Shown: positions 1 to 5,826, counted from the first letter of the stretch. The stretch is DNA of 5,826 nucleotides from CAVWSM01 sp963798505 (GCA_963798505.1 CAWCTX010000007.1:1-5826); one strand, 5' to 3'. Translations and numbers: made by a program. The notes: generated by a model from the letters alone, not told the origin.

Positions 1-31
1 GCCAGGGCACGAGCACGTGCGTTGGGTGTCG

Positions 32-1378
32 TCACCGGTTCCGACCCCGGGGCCATACGAAAAATCGTCGCGCGGCACCCCGCGGCAGGGCCAGCGACGT
101 CACGAATCCGAGGACGGACAGTCCGGCGGACACTCCGAGCGCGGCACCGAACCCGTCGGCGAAGTCGCCGGGGGACCCGTAGCCGCCGACGCTGGTGAAC
201 AGGGCGACCGCGGCGGCGATGCCGAACGCGCCGCCCAGCTCCTGGAGCATGTTGTTCGAGCCAGCGGCCTTGCCGACCTCGGCTTCGGCCACCGAGCTGA
301 CGATGGCTGCCTGCGACACCGGAAACCCGGCCGCCGTCCCGACCCCGGCGAGGACGAGCGGCGCGATCATCGTCGTGTACGACAAGCCCACGTCGGCGAC
401 GAGCGCCAGCCAGGCGATCCCGACCGCCTGGAGGAACAGCCCGCCGGCCAGCACCGGGCGGTGACCGATGCGGTCGGCGAGGGCACCGGCGAGCGGCGCG
501 GTGATCAACAGCGTCCCCGTCCACGGCAGCAGCCGGAGACCCGCGCCCAGGCTGTCCTCACCCAAGCTGACTTGCATGAACTGCGCCAGGAAGAACACCG
601 TGGCGTAGAGCGACGCAGCCAGCAGGAACGCAGCGCCGGCGCCCACCGAGAACGACCGCGACCGGAAGAACCGCAACGGCAGCATCGGCCGGGCGGCTCG
701 ACGTTCCCAAGCCACGAACCCGGCGGCCAACGCGGTCCCTCCGACCAGGCTGAGCACGATCTCCGGGCTGGTCCAACCGGTCTCGTTGCCGCGGACGAGC
801 CCCCAGACGACCCCGGCCGCTGCGGCGGTGACCAGGACACACCCCACGCCGTCCAGGGCACGGTCGGGACCGTGGCTCTCCTCCACCACCGCCAGCACGA
901 GCGGCACCGCGAGGATGGCGATCGGAACGTTGATCCAGAACACCCACTGCCAGGCGAGCTGTTCGGCGATGACGCCCCCGAGCACGGGCCCGGCGGCGAC
1001 GGCCAGCCCGGTGATCCCCTCCAGGGCGCCGATGGCCGCGGCGCGCCGCTCCGGCGGGAAGGCGCCGGTCACCACCGTCAGGCTCAGGGGCAGGATGAGC
1101 GCCCCGCCGACACCCTGGACGACCCGGGCGGCAATCAACTGACCGACGCTGCCCGACAGCGCCGCCGCCGCCGAGCCGACGGCGAAGATCAGCATGCCCG
1201 CGACGAGCATCCGCCGCCGGCCGAAGCGGTCGCCGAGCGCCGCGCCGGTCATCAGCAGGGCCGCGAAGCTCACGCTGTATGCGGTCACGGTCCATTGCAG
1301 CGCCGACGCCGACGCCGCCAGGTCGGTGCGGATGGTGTCGAGTGCGGTGGTCACGACCAGCAGGTCGAGCGCAACCAT
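32..1378 (-). CDS. DHA2-family (EmrB/QacA-like) MFS drug exporter
   Basis: This is a proton-coupled multidrug efflux permease of the inner membrane, 448 residues from the ATG at 1378. MFS motif A is at residues 46-56 (AALGDRFGRRR), between the second and third membrane helices. The antiporter motif C is at about 121-137 (GITGLAVAAGPVLGGVI). The family's WQWVFWINVPIA block is at 143-154. Long hydrophobic segments follow to residue 430, consistent with the 14-helix DHA2 layout. The protein ends in a short basic tail and TGA at 32-34. The start is doubtful. No Shine-Dalgarno precedes the ATG, and the frame stays open upstream, reading RRTWVLVAASVASS directly into MVALDLLVVTTAL, which is how the first helix of this family normally begins. 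No ATG, GTG or TTG occurs in frame upstream, so the true start may be non-canonical or lost to an indel. The substrate cannot be told from sequence. The family assignment is very secure. Confidence 0.93.
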   Translation of the reverse strand: MVALDLLVVTTALDTIRTDLAASASALQWTVTAYSVSFAALLMTGAALGDRFGRRRMLVAGMLIFAVGSAAAALSGSVGQLIAARVVQGVGGALILPLSLTVVTGAFPPERRAAAIGALEGITGLAVAAGPVLGGVIAEQLAWQWVFWINVPIAILAVPLVLAVVEESHGPDRALDGVGCVLVTAAAAGVVWGLVRGNETGWTSPEIVLSLVGGTALAAGFVAWERRAARPMLPLRFFRSRSFSVGAGAAFLLAASLYATVFFLAQFMQVSLGEDSLGAGLRLLPWTGTLLITAPLAGALADRIGHRPVLAGGLFLQAVGIAWLALVADVGLSYTTMIAPLVLAGVGTAAGFPVSQAAIVSSVAEAEVGKAAGSNNMLQELGGAFGIAAAVALFTSVGGYGSPGDFADGFGAALGVSAGLSVLGFVTSLALPRGAARRFFVWPRGRNR

Positions 1379-1413
1379 GGACGAGGCGACGGATGCGGCG
1401 ACGAGGACCCAGG

Positions 1414-1439
1414 TCCGCCTCGACGAACGTCGAGGCGGA
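1414..1439. promoter_or_regulatory. Perfect 12-bp inverted repeat upstream of the exporter gene
   Basis: The arms TCCGCCTCGACG and CGTCGAGGCGGA are perfect reverse complements separated by AA. The element lies 35 nt upstream of the ATG at 1378 on the minus strand. Symmetric sites of this size in front of DHA2 exporters are commonly operators for TetR- or MarR-type repressors. As RNA it would fold into a stable GC-rich hairpin of about 11 bp, so it could also act in the leader or as a terminator. No regulator gene is in the window. It also overlaps the possible N-terminal extension of the exporter, encoding Arg/Ser/Pro-rich residues, so the symmetry could in principle sit within coding sequence. 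The repeat itself is certain; its role is inferred. Confidence 0.5.
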
Positions 1440-2145
1440 GGGGGTGCTGGGACGGCTGCGCGGCCCCAAGTGCGGCTACGGAAGGGCAGCCGATGTGCGA
1501 TGTCATGGGGAGGCAGATCAGCGAACGGCGCCCGACTAATCGCGTCAGCGACCCTTGACGCGGGTTCCCGTGCGGCCCACTGACACAGTCAGCGAACCAC
1601 TCCTCACTCCTCCACCACGCCTACGACCGAGTGCAACTGGTGATCACCCACCGCCTATGAGGCCGGCTTGGCGGACCAGGGTCGCTATCGCGTGTCAATG
1701 ATCAATTCTGTTGGCTCGGGCTTGAGCAACTCAGCTGGTCAAGCGGACATCTTGCCTGCTGGCGTGCTGACCCGTAGGGAGGTAGACGGCGCCGCGATCG
1801 TCAGCAGCCTCCATGCGGTGAAGTCCCCGAGGAGGTACCCCGTGGTCGCGGCAACACCGACTGTCGGAACGTCCTGGCGTCGGATCTCGAACTGGCGGCT
1901 CCGACTCACAGGTGGGGAGATTCAGTGATCACTCTTGGGGGGTTCCCGTGATCGTCGGCACCGTGAAAGCGCTGGTGGTTGACCGAACGCTGCCGGCGGC
2001 TCTCGCCGTCATCGACCCCGTCGCGGTCACCGTGCAGTCGGTCGAGCGAGGCCGACCGATACATGCTAGGCGCTCCGATTAGTTCCGGCGCTCAGTGATG
2101 TCTATATACCGGGGCGGTGACGACACAATGATCCCGGAGAGCACG
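1440..2145. other. Gene-poor stretch between exporter and flavoprotein genes
   Basis: I recognise no gene here. An 86-codon open frame on the plus strand (1668-1928, TTG start) has weaker third-position GC bias than the real genes, no ribosome binding site and no familiar motif. A 44-codon frame at 1948-2082 follows a G-rich run and reads VKALVVDRTLP, which resembles the first residues of zinc-type alcohol dehydrogenases, but the similarity stops after about ten residues. Two 10-bp palindromes, GGTGATCACC (1639-1648) and AGTGATCACT (1924-1933), share a GTGATCAC core. An AT-rich TATATA at 2103-2108 may be a -10 element for the flavoprotein gene, but no -35 sits at the right distance. The middle part could be a structured RNA or a mobile-element remnant; this is not established. 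Confidence 0.4.
2136..2140 (+). promoter_or_regulatory. Shine-Dalgarno GGAGA that sets the flavoprotein start
   Basis: GGAGA lies 5 nt before the ATG at 2146. The frame is open further upstream, to a GTG at 2095, but this ribosome binding site and the usual beginning of the family both favour 2146. Confidence 0.6.
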
Positions 2146-2657
2146 ATGTCGATGAACGATCCCGTGACCACATTGGACACCCGGTTCAGCATGGAGGGTG
2201 CGCCGGCGGTCCTGTGGCCCGACGCCCGGCAGGCACTGGAAGAAGCGGGCACCTACTGGCTGTCCACCGTGCGCTCCGACGGCCGCCCCCACGTCACCAC
2301 CCTCATCGCCATGTGGAAGGGCGATGGTCTGTACTTCAGCACGGTCCCACCGAGCAGAAGTGCAAGAACCTGGAGAAGAACCCGCACTGCATCCTGACGA
2401 CGGGATGCAACCGCCTCGACGACGGCTTGGACCTGGTGGTAGAAGGCGAGGCAGTGCGGGTCACCGACGATGCCAGGCTCCGCGTCCTGGCCGAGGCGTG
2501 GGAGACGAAGTACGGCAGCGACTGGCACCTCACGGGCAGCGAGGAGGACCCGGTCTACGTGTTCGAGGTCACTCCGGTGAGGGCCTTCGGCTTCCGCAAG
2601 GGATTCGGCAAGGACGGCCAGGGCAGCCAGACCCGTTGGCGCTGGGACCGCTCATGA
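2146..2657 (+). pseudogene. Pyridoxamine 5'-phosphate oxidase family protein, frameshifted
   Basis: This is a flavin split-barrel protein of the PPOX superfamily, whose members bind FMN or F420 and reduce or oxidise small substrates. The particular substrate is unknown. Restored length is 170 residues, normal for the family. The first half, from ATG 2146, reads TYWLSTVRSDGRPHV (about residues 36-50), the typical first beta-hairpin, then GLYFST (61-66). At 2341-2345 one base is missing: ACGGTCCC is expected as ACGGGTCCC. The next frame then gives G-PTEQKCKNLEKNP, the conserved cofactor-phosphate-binding stretch, followed by the VVEGEA strand and a C-terminus rich in Phe, Lys and Trp (FGFRKGFGKDGQG) ending with TGA at 2655. 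Without correction the protein stops at 2397, after the first half of the barrel. Either the gene is freshly broken or the base is a sequencing error in a G run. The family call is strong; the intact state is unknown. It is convergent with the reductase gene downstream. Confidence 0.85.
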
Positions 2658-2676
2658 CGGGCCAGCCCGGCGCGAC

Positions 2677-2699
2677 TTCGAACCCCTGTTCTGCGACCA
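2677..2699 (+). other. tRNA 3'-end-like segment (possible attachment-site remnant)
   Basis: The string divides as TTCGAAC (7-nt T-loop), CCCTG (3' T-stem), TTCTGCG (7-nt acceptor strand), A (discriminator) and CCA. This is exactly the spacing of positions 54-76 of a tRNA. The 5' T-stem does not match (GCGAC where CAGGG would pair), and there is no anticodon or D arm, so this is not a tRNA gene. Partial tRNA 3' ends arise where integrating elements recombine with tRNA genes, which is the reason to record it. Chance similarity is quite possible, because the opposite strand is also an open frame with high third-position GC. Confidence 0.25.
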
Positions 2700-2895
2700 G
2701 GCTCCGGCACCATCTCGCGCGGCCCGTAACGCCCGCTGCCGAGCCGCCGGCCGCGTCCTCGAAGCGCCGGTAGGTCGCGCCGGCGTGCGCCGATAACACG
2801 CGGGCCACCAGCCGCGGATCGGGCCCGCCGGTCCAGCGCGTAACGGCCCTCCTGCGGTACCCGATAATCCCGGACGAGAACGCGAGCAGCGAGCC

Positions 2896-2910
2896 GCCGG
2901 GAACGCCGGC
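2896..2910 (-). terminator. Small GC hairpin at the end of the reductase gene
   Basis: GCCGG and CCGGC pair around the 5-nt loop GAACG, overlapping the last base of the reductase stop codon (2910-2912). No T-run follows on the minus strand, so it would be at most a weak, hairpin-only terminator. Confidence 0.2.
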
Positions 2911-3687
2911 TACACGCGTTCGAGGCGGGCGGCGACCTCGCGGTAGCGACTCACGGGAATGACGTGCACGCCGTCGAACGCACCGGACTGGCGGATCGCT
3001 TCGATCAGGTCGCACGCCATGTCGACGCCGGCATCCGGATGTCGTTCGAGGCGGTCGATGACCGCTCGGTCGACAGCGAGCTGGGGCACGTCAGCCGACA
3101 ACTTCCGGGCCATCGCTGCGCTGGCGAGCACGAGCACGCCGGCATACACGGGCCCTTCGAAGCGCGCACCGTCGCGCCAGGCGAGCAGCGCATCGAGCGA
3201 GTGCGCCACCTGGACACAGACGAAATCGGCCTGCCGCTTCCACGACGGCAGCGGTCCCGGTCCGGCGGCCACACCCAGTCGCCGCGGCGGTGACCGACCC
3301 GGTTCGGCGGCCCTCGCCAGGTCCAGCATCAACTGCACGGTCAGGTCGTCGGATCGCGATCCCGACTCCGGCCGATCACCGTAGACGAACAGGAAGTCAG
3401 TCACGCCGTAGGCTGCGGCAGTCAGGAGGTCACGGCGGAACCCGAGCTGGTTGCGATCGTGGGCGTTGATGCAGGCAATCGCTCTTCCCTCCCATCAGCG
3501 CGACCTCATGGGCCACCGCGATCGAGGACACGGTGGCCCGACCGATGTGGTTGTCGGGGATCAAGAACGCGGTCGCGATGCGGCTCATCACGCCGATCTG
3601 GTGACGCACACCGGTCAGGTCCGGACGGGTTGCTGGCTCGACCTCACAGATCAGCTCGAAGCCACCCTCGGACGGGAACAGGCTCAC
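2910..3687 (-). pseudogene. Methylenetetrahydrofolate reductase (MetF-like), frameshifted
   Basis: This is a flavin-dependent TIM-barrel enzyme that interconverts 5,10-methylene- and 5-methyl-tetrahydrofolate in one-carbon metabolism. Restored length is about 258 residues from a GTG at 3687, slightly short for a single-domain MetF. The N-terminal strand FELICEVEP carries the glutamates expected near the active site. DNHIGR matches the family's DNPxGR, and INAHDRNQLG matches its CRDRN block. DFLFVYGDRPESG holds the conserved Asp that binds flavin/folate. The C-terminal part, VYAGVLVLASAAMARKL to the stop at 2910, completes the barrel. At 3485-3493 (a CTTCCCTCCC run on the plus strand) there is one extra base. 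Removing one G on the coding strand joins ALMGG to RAIACINAHDRN. Without correction only the C-terminal 164 residues, from GTG 3404, are open. The start is uncertain, since the frame runs on upstream to 3864 without a ribosome binding site at 3687. Confidence 0.82.
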
Positions 3688-3697
3688 GCGGACGACA

Positions 3698-4015
3698 TCA
3701 GTATCGACGTCCCACACCACCTCCAGCGCAGGGCGATTCGCCACGGCCAACCTCCCGCATCCGGAAACATCGCCGAGTAACCCGATCCGCCGTGTCCAGT
3801 AACGCCGGCAGTCCGCCACTCCGAACGCCGGCGAGCGCCGTTCGGTGGGCGGCGGTCTCGGCAAGCCTGCGAAGTAGCGGCAGATCGGTATCCGTCAGAC
3901 GGACACCGGTCTGCCGGTCGCTCGCGAGCGCCCATCGTTCACCGACCAGAAACGGGGCCCGCATGACCCATCGAGCATCAGGAAGGTGCTCACGGATCAC
4001 CCGTCTCAGCGTCAA
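3698..4015 (-). CDS. Hypothetical protein, or N-terminal part of the downstream reductase frame
   Basis: This open frame of 105 codons starts at a TTG at 4015, with an alternative GTG slightly downstream. I do not recognise the product. Its first 75 or so residues look protein-like (REHLPDARWVMRAPFLVGER, then LPLLRRLAETAAHRTALAG, probably helical). The last 30 residues, rich in Arg, Gly and Cys, look like an out-of-frame tail. In the neighbouring frame the same DNA reads LGDVSGCGRLAVANRPALEVVWDVDTDVVRVSLFPS, which looks better and runs without a stop into the reductase. A single extra base near 3780 would join the two. It may therefore be a separate small gene ending just before the reductase, or an N-terminal region of one longer protein, with another frame break. 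No known domain was identified. Confidence 0.33.
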   Translation of the reverse strand: MTLRRVIREHLPDARWVMRAPFLVGERWALASDRQTGVRLTDTDLPLLRRLAETAAHRTALAGVRSGGLPALLDTADRVTRRCFRMREVGRGESPCAGGGVGRRY

Positions 4016-4042
4016 TCAGCCGCACCCGGCCGCGACTTGAGC

Positions 4043-4070
4043 TTGCTTGTCGTGCGGATCGTGCTATCCA
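4043..4070 (+). promoter_or_regulatory. Candidate promoter of the haloperoxidase gene
   Basis: TTGCTT (4043-4048) and TATCCA (4065-4070) are separated by 16 nt, and TG two bases ahead of the -10 gives an extended -10. Transcription would start near 4077, leaving a leader of about 55 nt before the ATG at 4132. This is a consensus match only; actinobacterial promoters are variable. Confidence 0.35.
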
Positions 4071-4118
4071 GTGTGTTCACGAAATGGTGCGGCATGGGGC
4101 TGCTGCGCCTTGCGCGTA

Positions 4119-4125
4119 GAGGGAG
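4119..4125 (+). promoter_or_regulatory. Shine-Dalgarno GAGGGAG of the haloperoxidase gene
   Basis: The site is 6 nt before the ATG at 4132 and fixes that start over the in-frame TTG at 4126, which is too close to it. Confidence 0.65.
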
Positions 4126-4131
4126 TTGCGC

Positions 4132-5482
4132 ATGCGGTTGGTCTCGGTTCGTTCCCGGTTTTCCCGTCCGGCTCCGCGCGTGGTCGTTCGTCACCGGAGA
4201 CGTGGCCGCGCTGCCGCGTTGGTGGCCGTCGCGCTTGTGTCGACGAGCCTCGCCAGCGTCGAGGCGTCGGCAGCGCCGGCCCAAGGCGCGGCCGATCCGA
4301 AAGTCATCAGCGACTGGAACGCGGTCGCCTTCGACACGATCGTCGTCGACGCTGGAAAGGCCAACGCCGAAGCGTTCATGTGGTTCGCCTTCGAACAGGC
4401 CGCCGTGTACAACGCGGTTGTCGGCATCACCCGGCAGTACGAGCTCTACAACTGGAACGCGCGTGGGCCTCGTGGGGCGTCGCCGCAGGCCGCCGCCGCG
4501 GTCGCCGCGGATGATGTCTTGCTCGAGTATTTCCCGGCGTCGCAGACCAGGCTGGACACTGCGCTCACCGCATCACTCGCCGCCATCCCCGATGGGCCGA
4601 AGAAGAAGCAGGGGATCCACTATGGCGAGCGCGCCGCAGACCGGCTCATCGAGCTGCGCGAGGGCGATGGCCGTTTCGCGCCGGTCACTCTTCGATGTCC
4701 CGCTTGGGCCCGGCGTGTGGCGCCCGACCCCGAACCCGACCCCGCCCCCGCCCCCGTTTGCGCCGTTCTTCGATCCGTGGCTGTCCCAGCTGCGGCCGCT
4801 GCTGCTCGATTCGCCGAGCCAGTTCCGGCCGGGCCCCCCTCCGGCGATGACGAGCGCCGCGTACACAGCGGACTTCAACGAGGTCAAGTTGGTGGGTTCG
4901 GCCACGAGCACGGTCCGGACACCAGAACAGACTGATACCGCACGGTTCATCGCCGGGAGCACCATCCCGCTGGTCAGTTCCTCGCTGCGTGACCTGGCGG
5001 CCCGACATCAGTTGGACATCAGCGACAGCGCACGGCTGTTCGCGGCGGTGACCATGAGCGCGGCCGATGCCGTGATCACCTCGTGGGATTCGAAGTTCCA
5101 CTTTGGCTTGTGGCGGCCGCTCACCGCGATCCAGCTGGCCGACACCGACGGGAATCCGGATACGGCCCCGGATCCCGGCTGGCTCCCACTGATTCCAAAT
5201 CCGCCGTACCCCGACTACACCAGCGGTCTCAATTCGATCGTGGGCGCAGTCACCCGCGCCTTGAGCGGAACGCTCGGACTCGGGGGCGGCCGCATTGACG
5301 TGAACATCACCGTGGCCGGCGTTACACGCCACTACGAGTTCGCGACTCAGCTGAATCAGGATGCAATCGATGCCCGGGTCTGGTCGGGCATCCACTTCCG
5401 GTTCGCAGACCTGGCAGGTATTGCGACGGGCACACAGGTCGGTGACTGGGCGCTCGACAACTACTTCCAGCCAAGCAAGTAG
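4132..5482 (+). pseudogene. Secreted vanadium-dependent haloperoxidase-like protein, frameshifted
   Basis: This belongs to the PAP2/vanadium haloperoxidase superfamily, whose active members use vanadate and peroxide to oxidise halides. Restored length is 449 residues. Residues 1-47 form an export signal: Arg-rich n-region (RHRRRGR, 20-26), hydrophobic core (about 27-43) and a likely cleavage site after ASA, so the protein should be secreted. The helical N-terminal half (DWNAVAFDTI... AEAFMWFAFEQAAVYNAV) is typical of the bacterial family. At about 4684-4690 the frame breaks: GRFAPV continues as LFDVPLGPGVWRPTP only if one base, for example A4687, is removed. The vanadate pocket follows as K321...R328-P (KFHFGLWRP) and R415...H421 (RVWSGIHFR). 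The middle motif reads TSGL (363-366), with Leu where the catalytic His of SGH is expected. A Pro-rich stretch at about 198-206 (PTPNPTPPPPP) is longer than I expect here. Family membership is firm; peroxidase activity is doubtful. Confidence 0.88.
4723..4755 (-). other. G-quadruplex / i-motif forming run inside the haloperoxidase gene
   Basis: The plus strand has six C-runs: 4723-4725, 4728-4731, 4735-4737, 4740-4743, 4745-4749 and 4751-4755, separated by only 1-3 nt. The minus strand, the transcription template here, therefore has six G-runs with very short loops, well beyond the four needed for an intramolecular quadruplex. It encodes the Pro-rich stretch after WRP and starts about 35 nt after the frame break. 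Confidence 0.6.
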
Positions 5483-5826
5483 ACGCCGCGTCGGTGGGCG
5501 GTGAAGGATGACCGTCCATCCATCGTCGTAACTGCCCCGGTTCATACCGGGCGTCGCCCGAGCGACCTCTTGGCCGCGCCCAGCCGGCGTGCGGCGAGTC
5601 GAACAATGCGGATCATGAGCCGAGGGCTCCGTCACGACACGGTGATAATCGCGGCCGCCCAAACAGCGACGTACCCACGGTCCGGCACGCGCTCATGATC
5701 GCGAGCGCGACCGAATGCCCGCTCTGGAGCGGCGAGCGCGACCCGGTGCGACACACCGAACGCTCGGCGCGGCGACTGTCCGATATCCGCGGGGAGTAAG
5801 CCGGTCCCGCCCTATCCGGGAACGCC
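5483..5826. other. Tail of the window without a recognisable gene
   Basis: Apart from the hairpin at 5536-5551, I see a 6-bp inverted repeat with an 8-nt loop (GCGCTC at 5689-5694, GAGCGC at 5703-5708) and a 34-codon frame from ATG 5695 to TAA 5797. That frame has no ribosome binding site and no motif, and its frame stays open for about 30 codons upstream, so it could be the worn end of an older gene. Other short frames look like chance. Confidence 0.4.
5536..5551 (+). terminator. Hairpin downstream of the haloperoxidase gene
   Basis: CCCGGT and ACCGGG form a perfect 6-bp stem with a TCAT loop, starting 53 nt after the stop at 5482. No T-run follows, so if it terminates transcription it does so as a hairpin-only terminator of the kind proposed for actinobacteria. 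Confidence 0.35.

Noticed and set aside
17..1558. Long plus-strand open frame of 513 codons opposite the exporter
   Set aside because: Shadow frame of the minus-strand exporter. It is rich in Arg, Gly, Asp, Pro and Gln with no motif, while the minus strand has clear MFS motifs.
2569..3015. Minus-strand open frame between and overlapping the flavoprotein and reductase genes
   Set aside because: Both ends overlap better genes. The middle is codon-like, but I could not match it to a family, so it is mentioned only under the tRNA-like segment.
3986..4684. N-terminal part of the long plus-strand frame that contains the haloperoxidase C-terminus
   Set aside because: Before the frame break at about 4687 this frame gives Arg/Ser/Pro-rich nonsense, whereas the neighbouring frame from 4132 has a signal peptide and family sequence.
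4685..5662. Minus-strand open frame of 325 codons opposite the haloperoxidase
   Set aside because: Arg- and His-rich low-information translation; the plus strand carries the conserved vanadate-pocket motifs.
5501..5698. 65-codon plus-strand frame after the haloperoxidase
   Set aside because: No ribosome binding site or motif, and it contains the candidate terminator hairpin.
1..5826. CRISPR array, rRNA, complete tRNA, transposase or toxin-antitoxin pair
   Set aside because: No regularly spaced repeats, no complete cloverleaf, and no transposase or small paired genes were seen on either strand.

Overview
The window is high-GC throughout, with strong G/C preference at codon third positions, GTG/TTG as well as ATG starts, and few AT-rich promoters. 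Together with the gene families present this points to an actinobacterium (Actinomycetota). I cannot name a genus from the sequence.

Layout from left to right. (i) 32-1378, minus strand: a DHA2-type (EmrB/QacA-like) major facilitator drug exporter, with a 26-nt inverted repeat just upstream and an unresolved N-terminus. (ii) About 1440-2145: a gene-poor stretch with two short palindromes sharing a GTGATCAC core and no gene I can identify. (iii) 2146-2657, plus strand: a pyridoxamine-5'-phosphate-oxidase-like flavin split-barrel protein, broken by one missing base. (iv) 2658-2909: a short interval between convergent genes, holding a 23-nt string with the geometry of a tRNA 3' end. (v) 3687-2910, minus strand: a methylenetetrahydrofolate reductase (MetF-like), broken by one extra base. 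A further open frame lies upstream of it, reaching 4015. (vi) 4132-5482, plus strand: a secreted vanadium-dependent haloperoxidase-like protein, also with one frame break. It has an intact Lys/Arg...Arg/His vanadate pocket but Leu where the catalytic His of the SGH motif is expected. (vii) 5483-5826: a tail with a small hairpin and no recognisable gene.

The genes do not form an obvious pathway. Orientations alternate (-, +, -, +), so this looks like unrelated accessory or housekeeping genes side by side, not an operon. The most striking pattern is that three of the four recognisable genes each carry exactly one single-base frame break while the sequence on both sides stays conserved. That suggests either sequencing or assembly indels or very recent decay; the sequence alone cannot separate these. 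I did not find a convincing new multi-gene system. The most biologically interesting point is the His-to-Leu change in the haloperoxidase active site, next to a very strong G-quadruplex motif inside the same gene.
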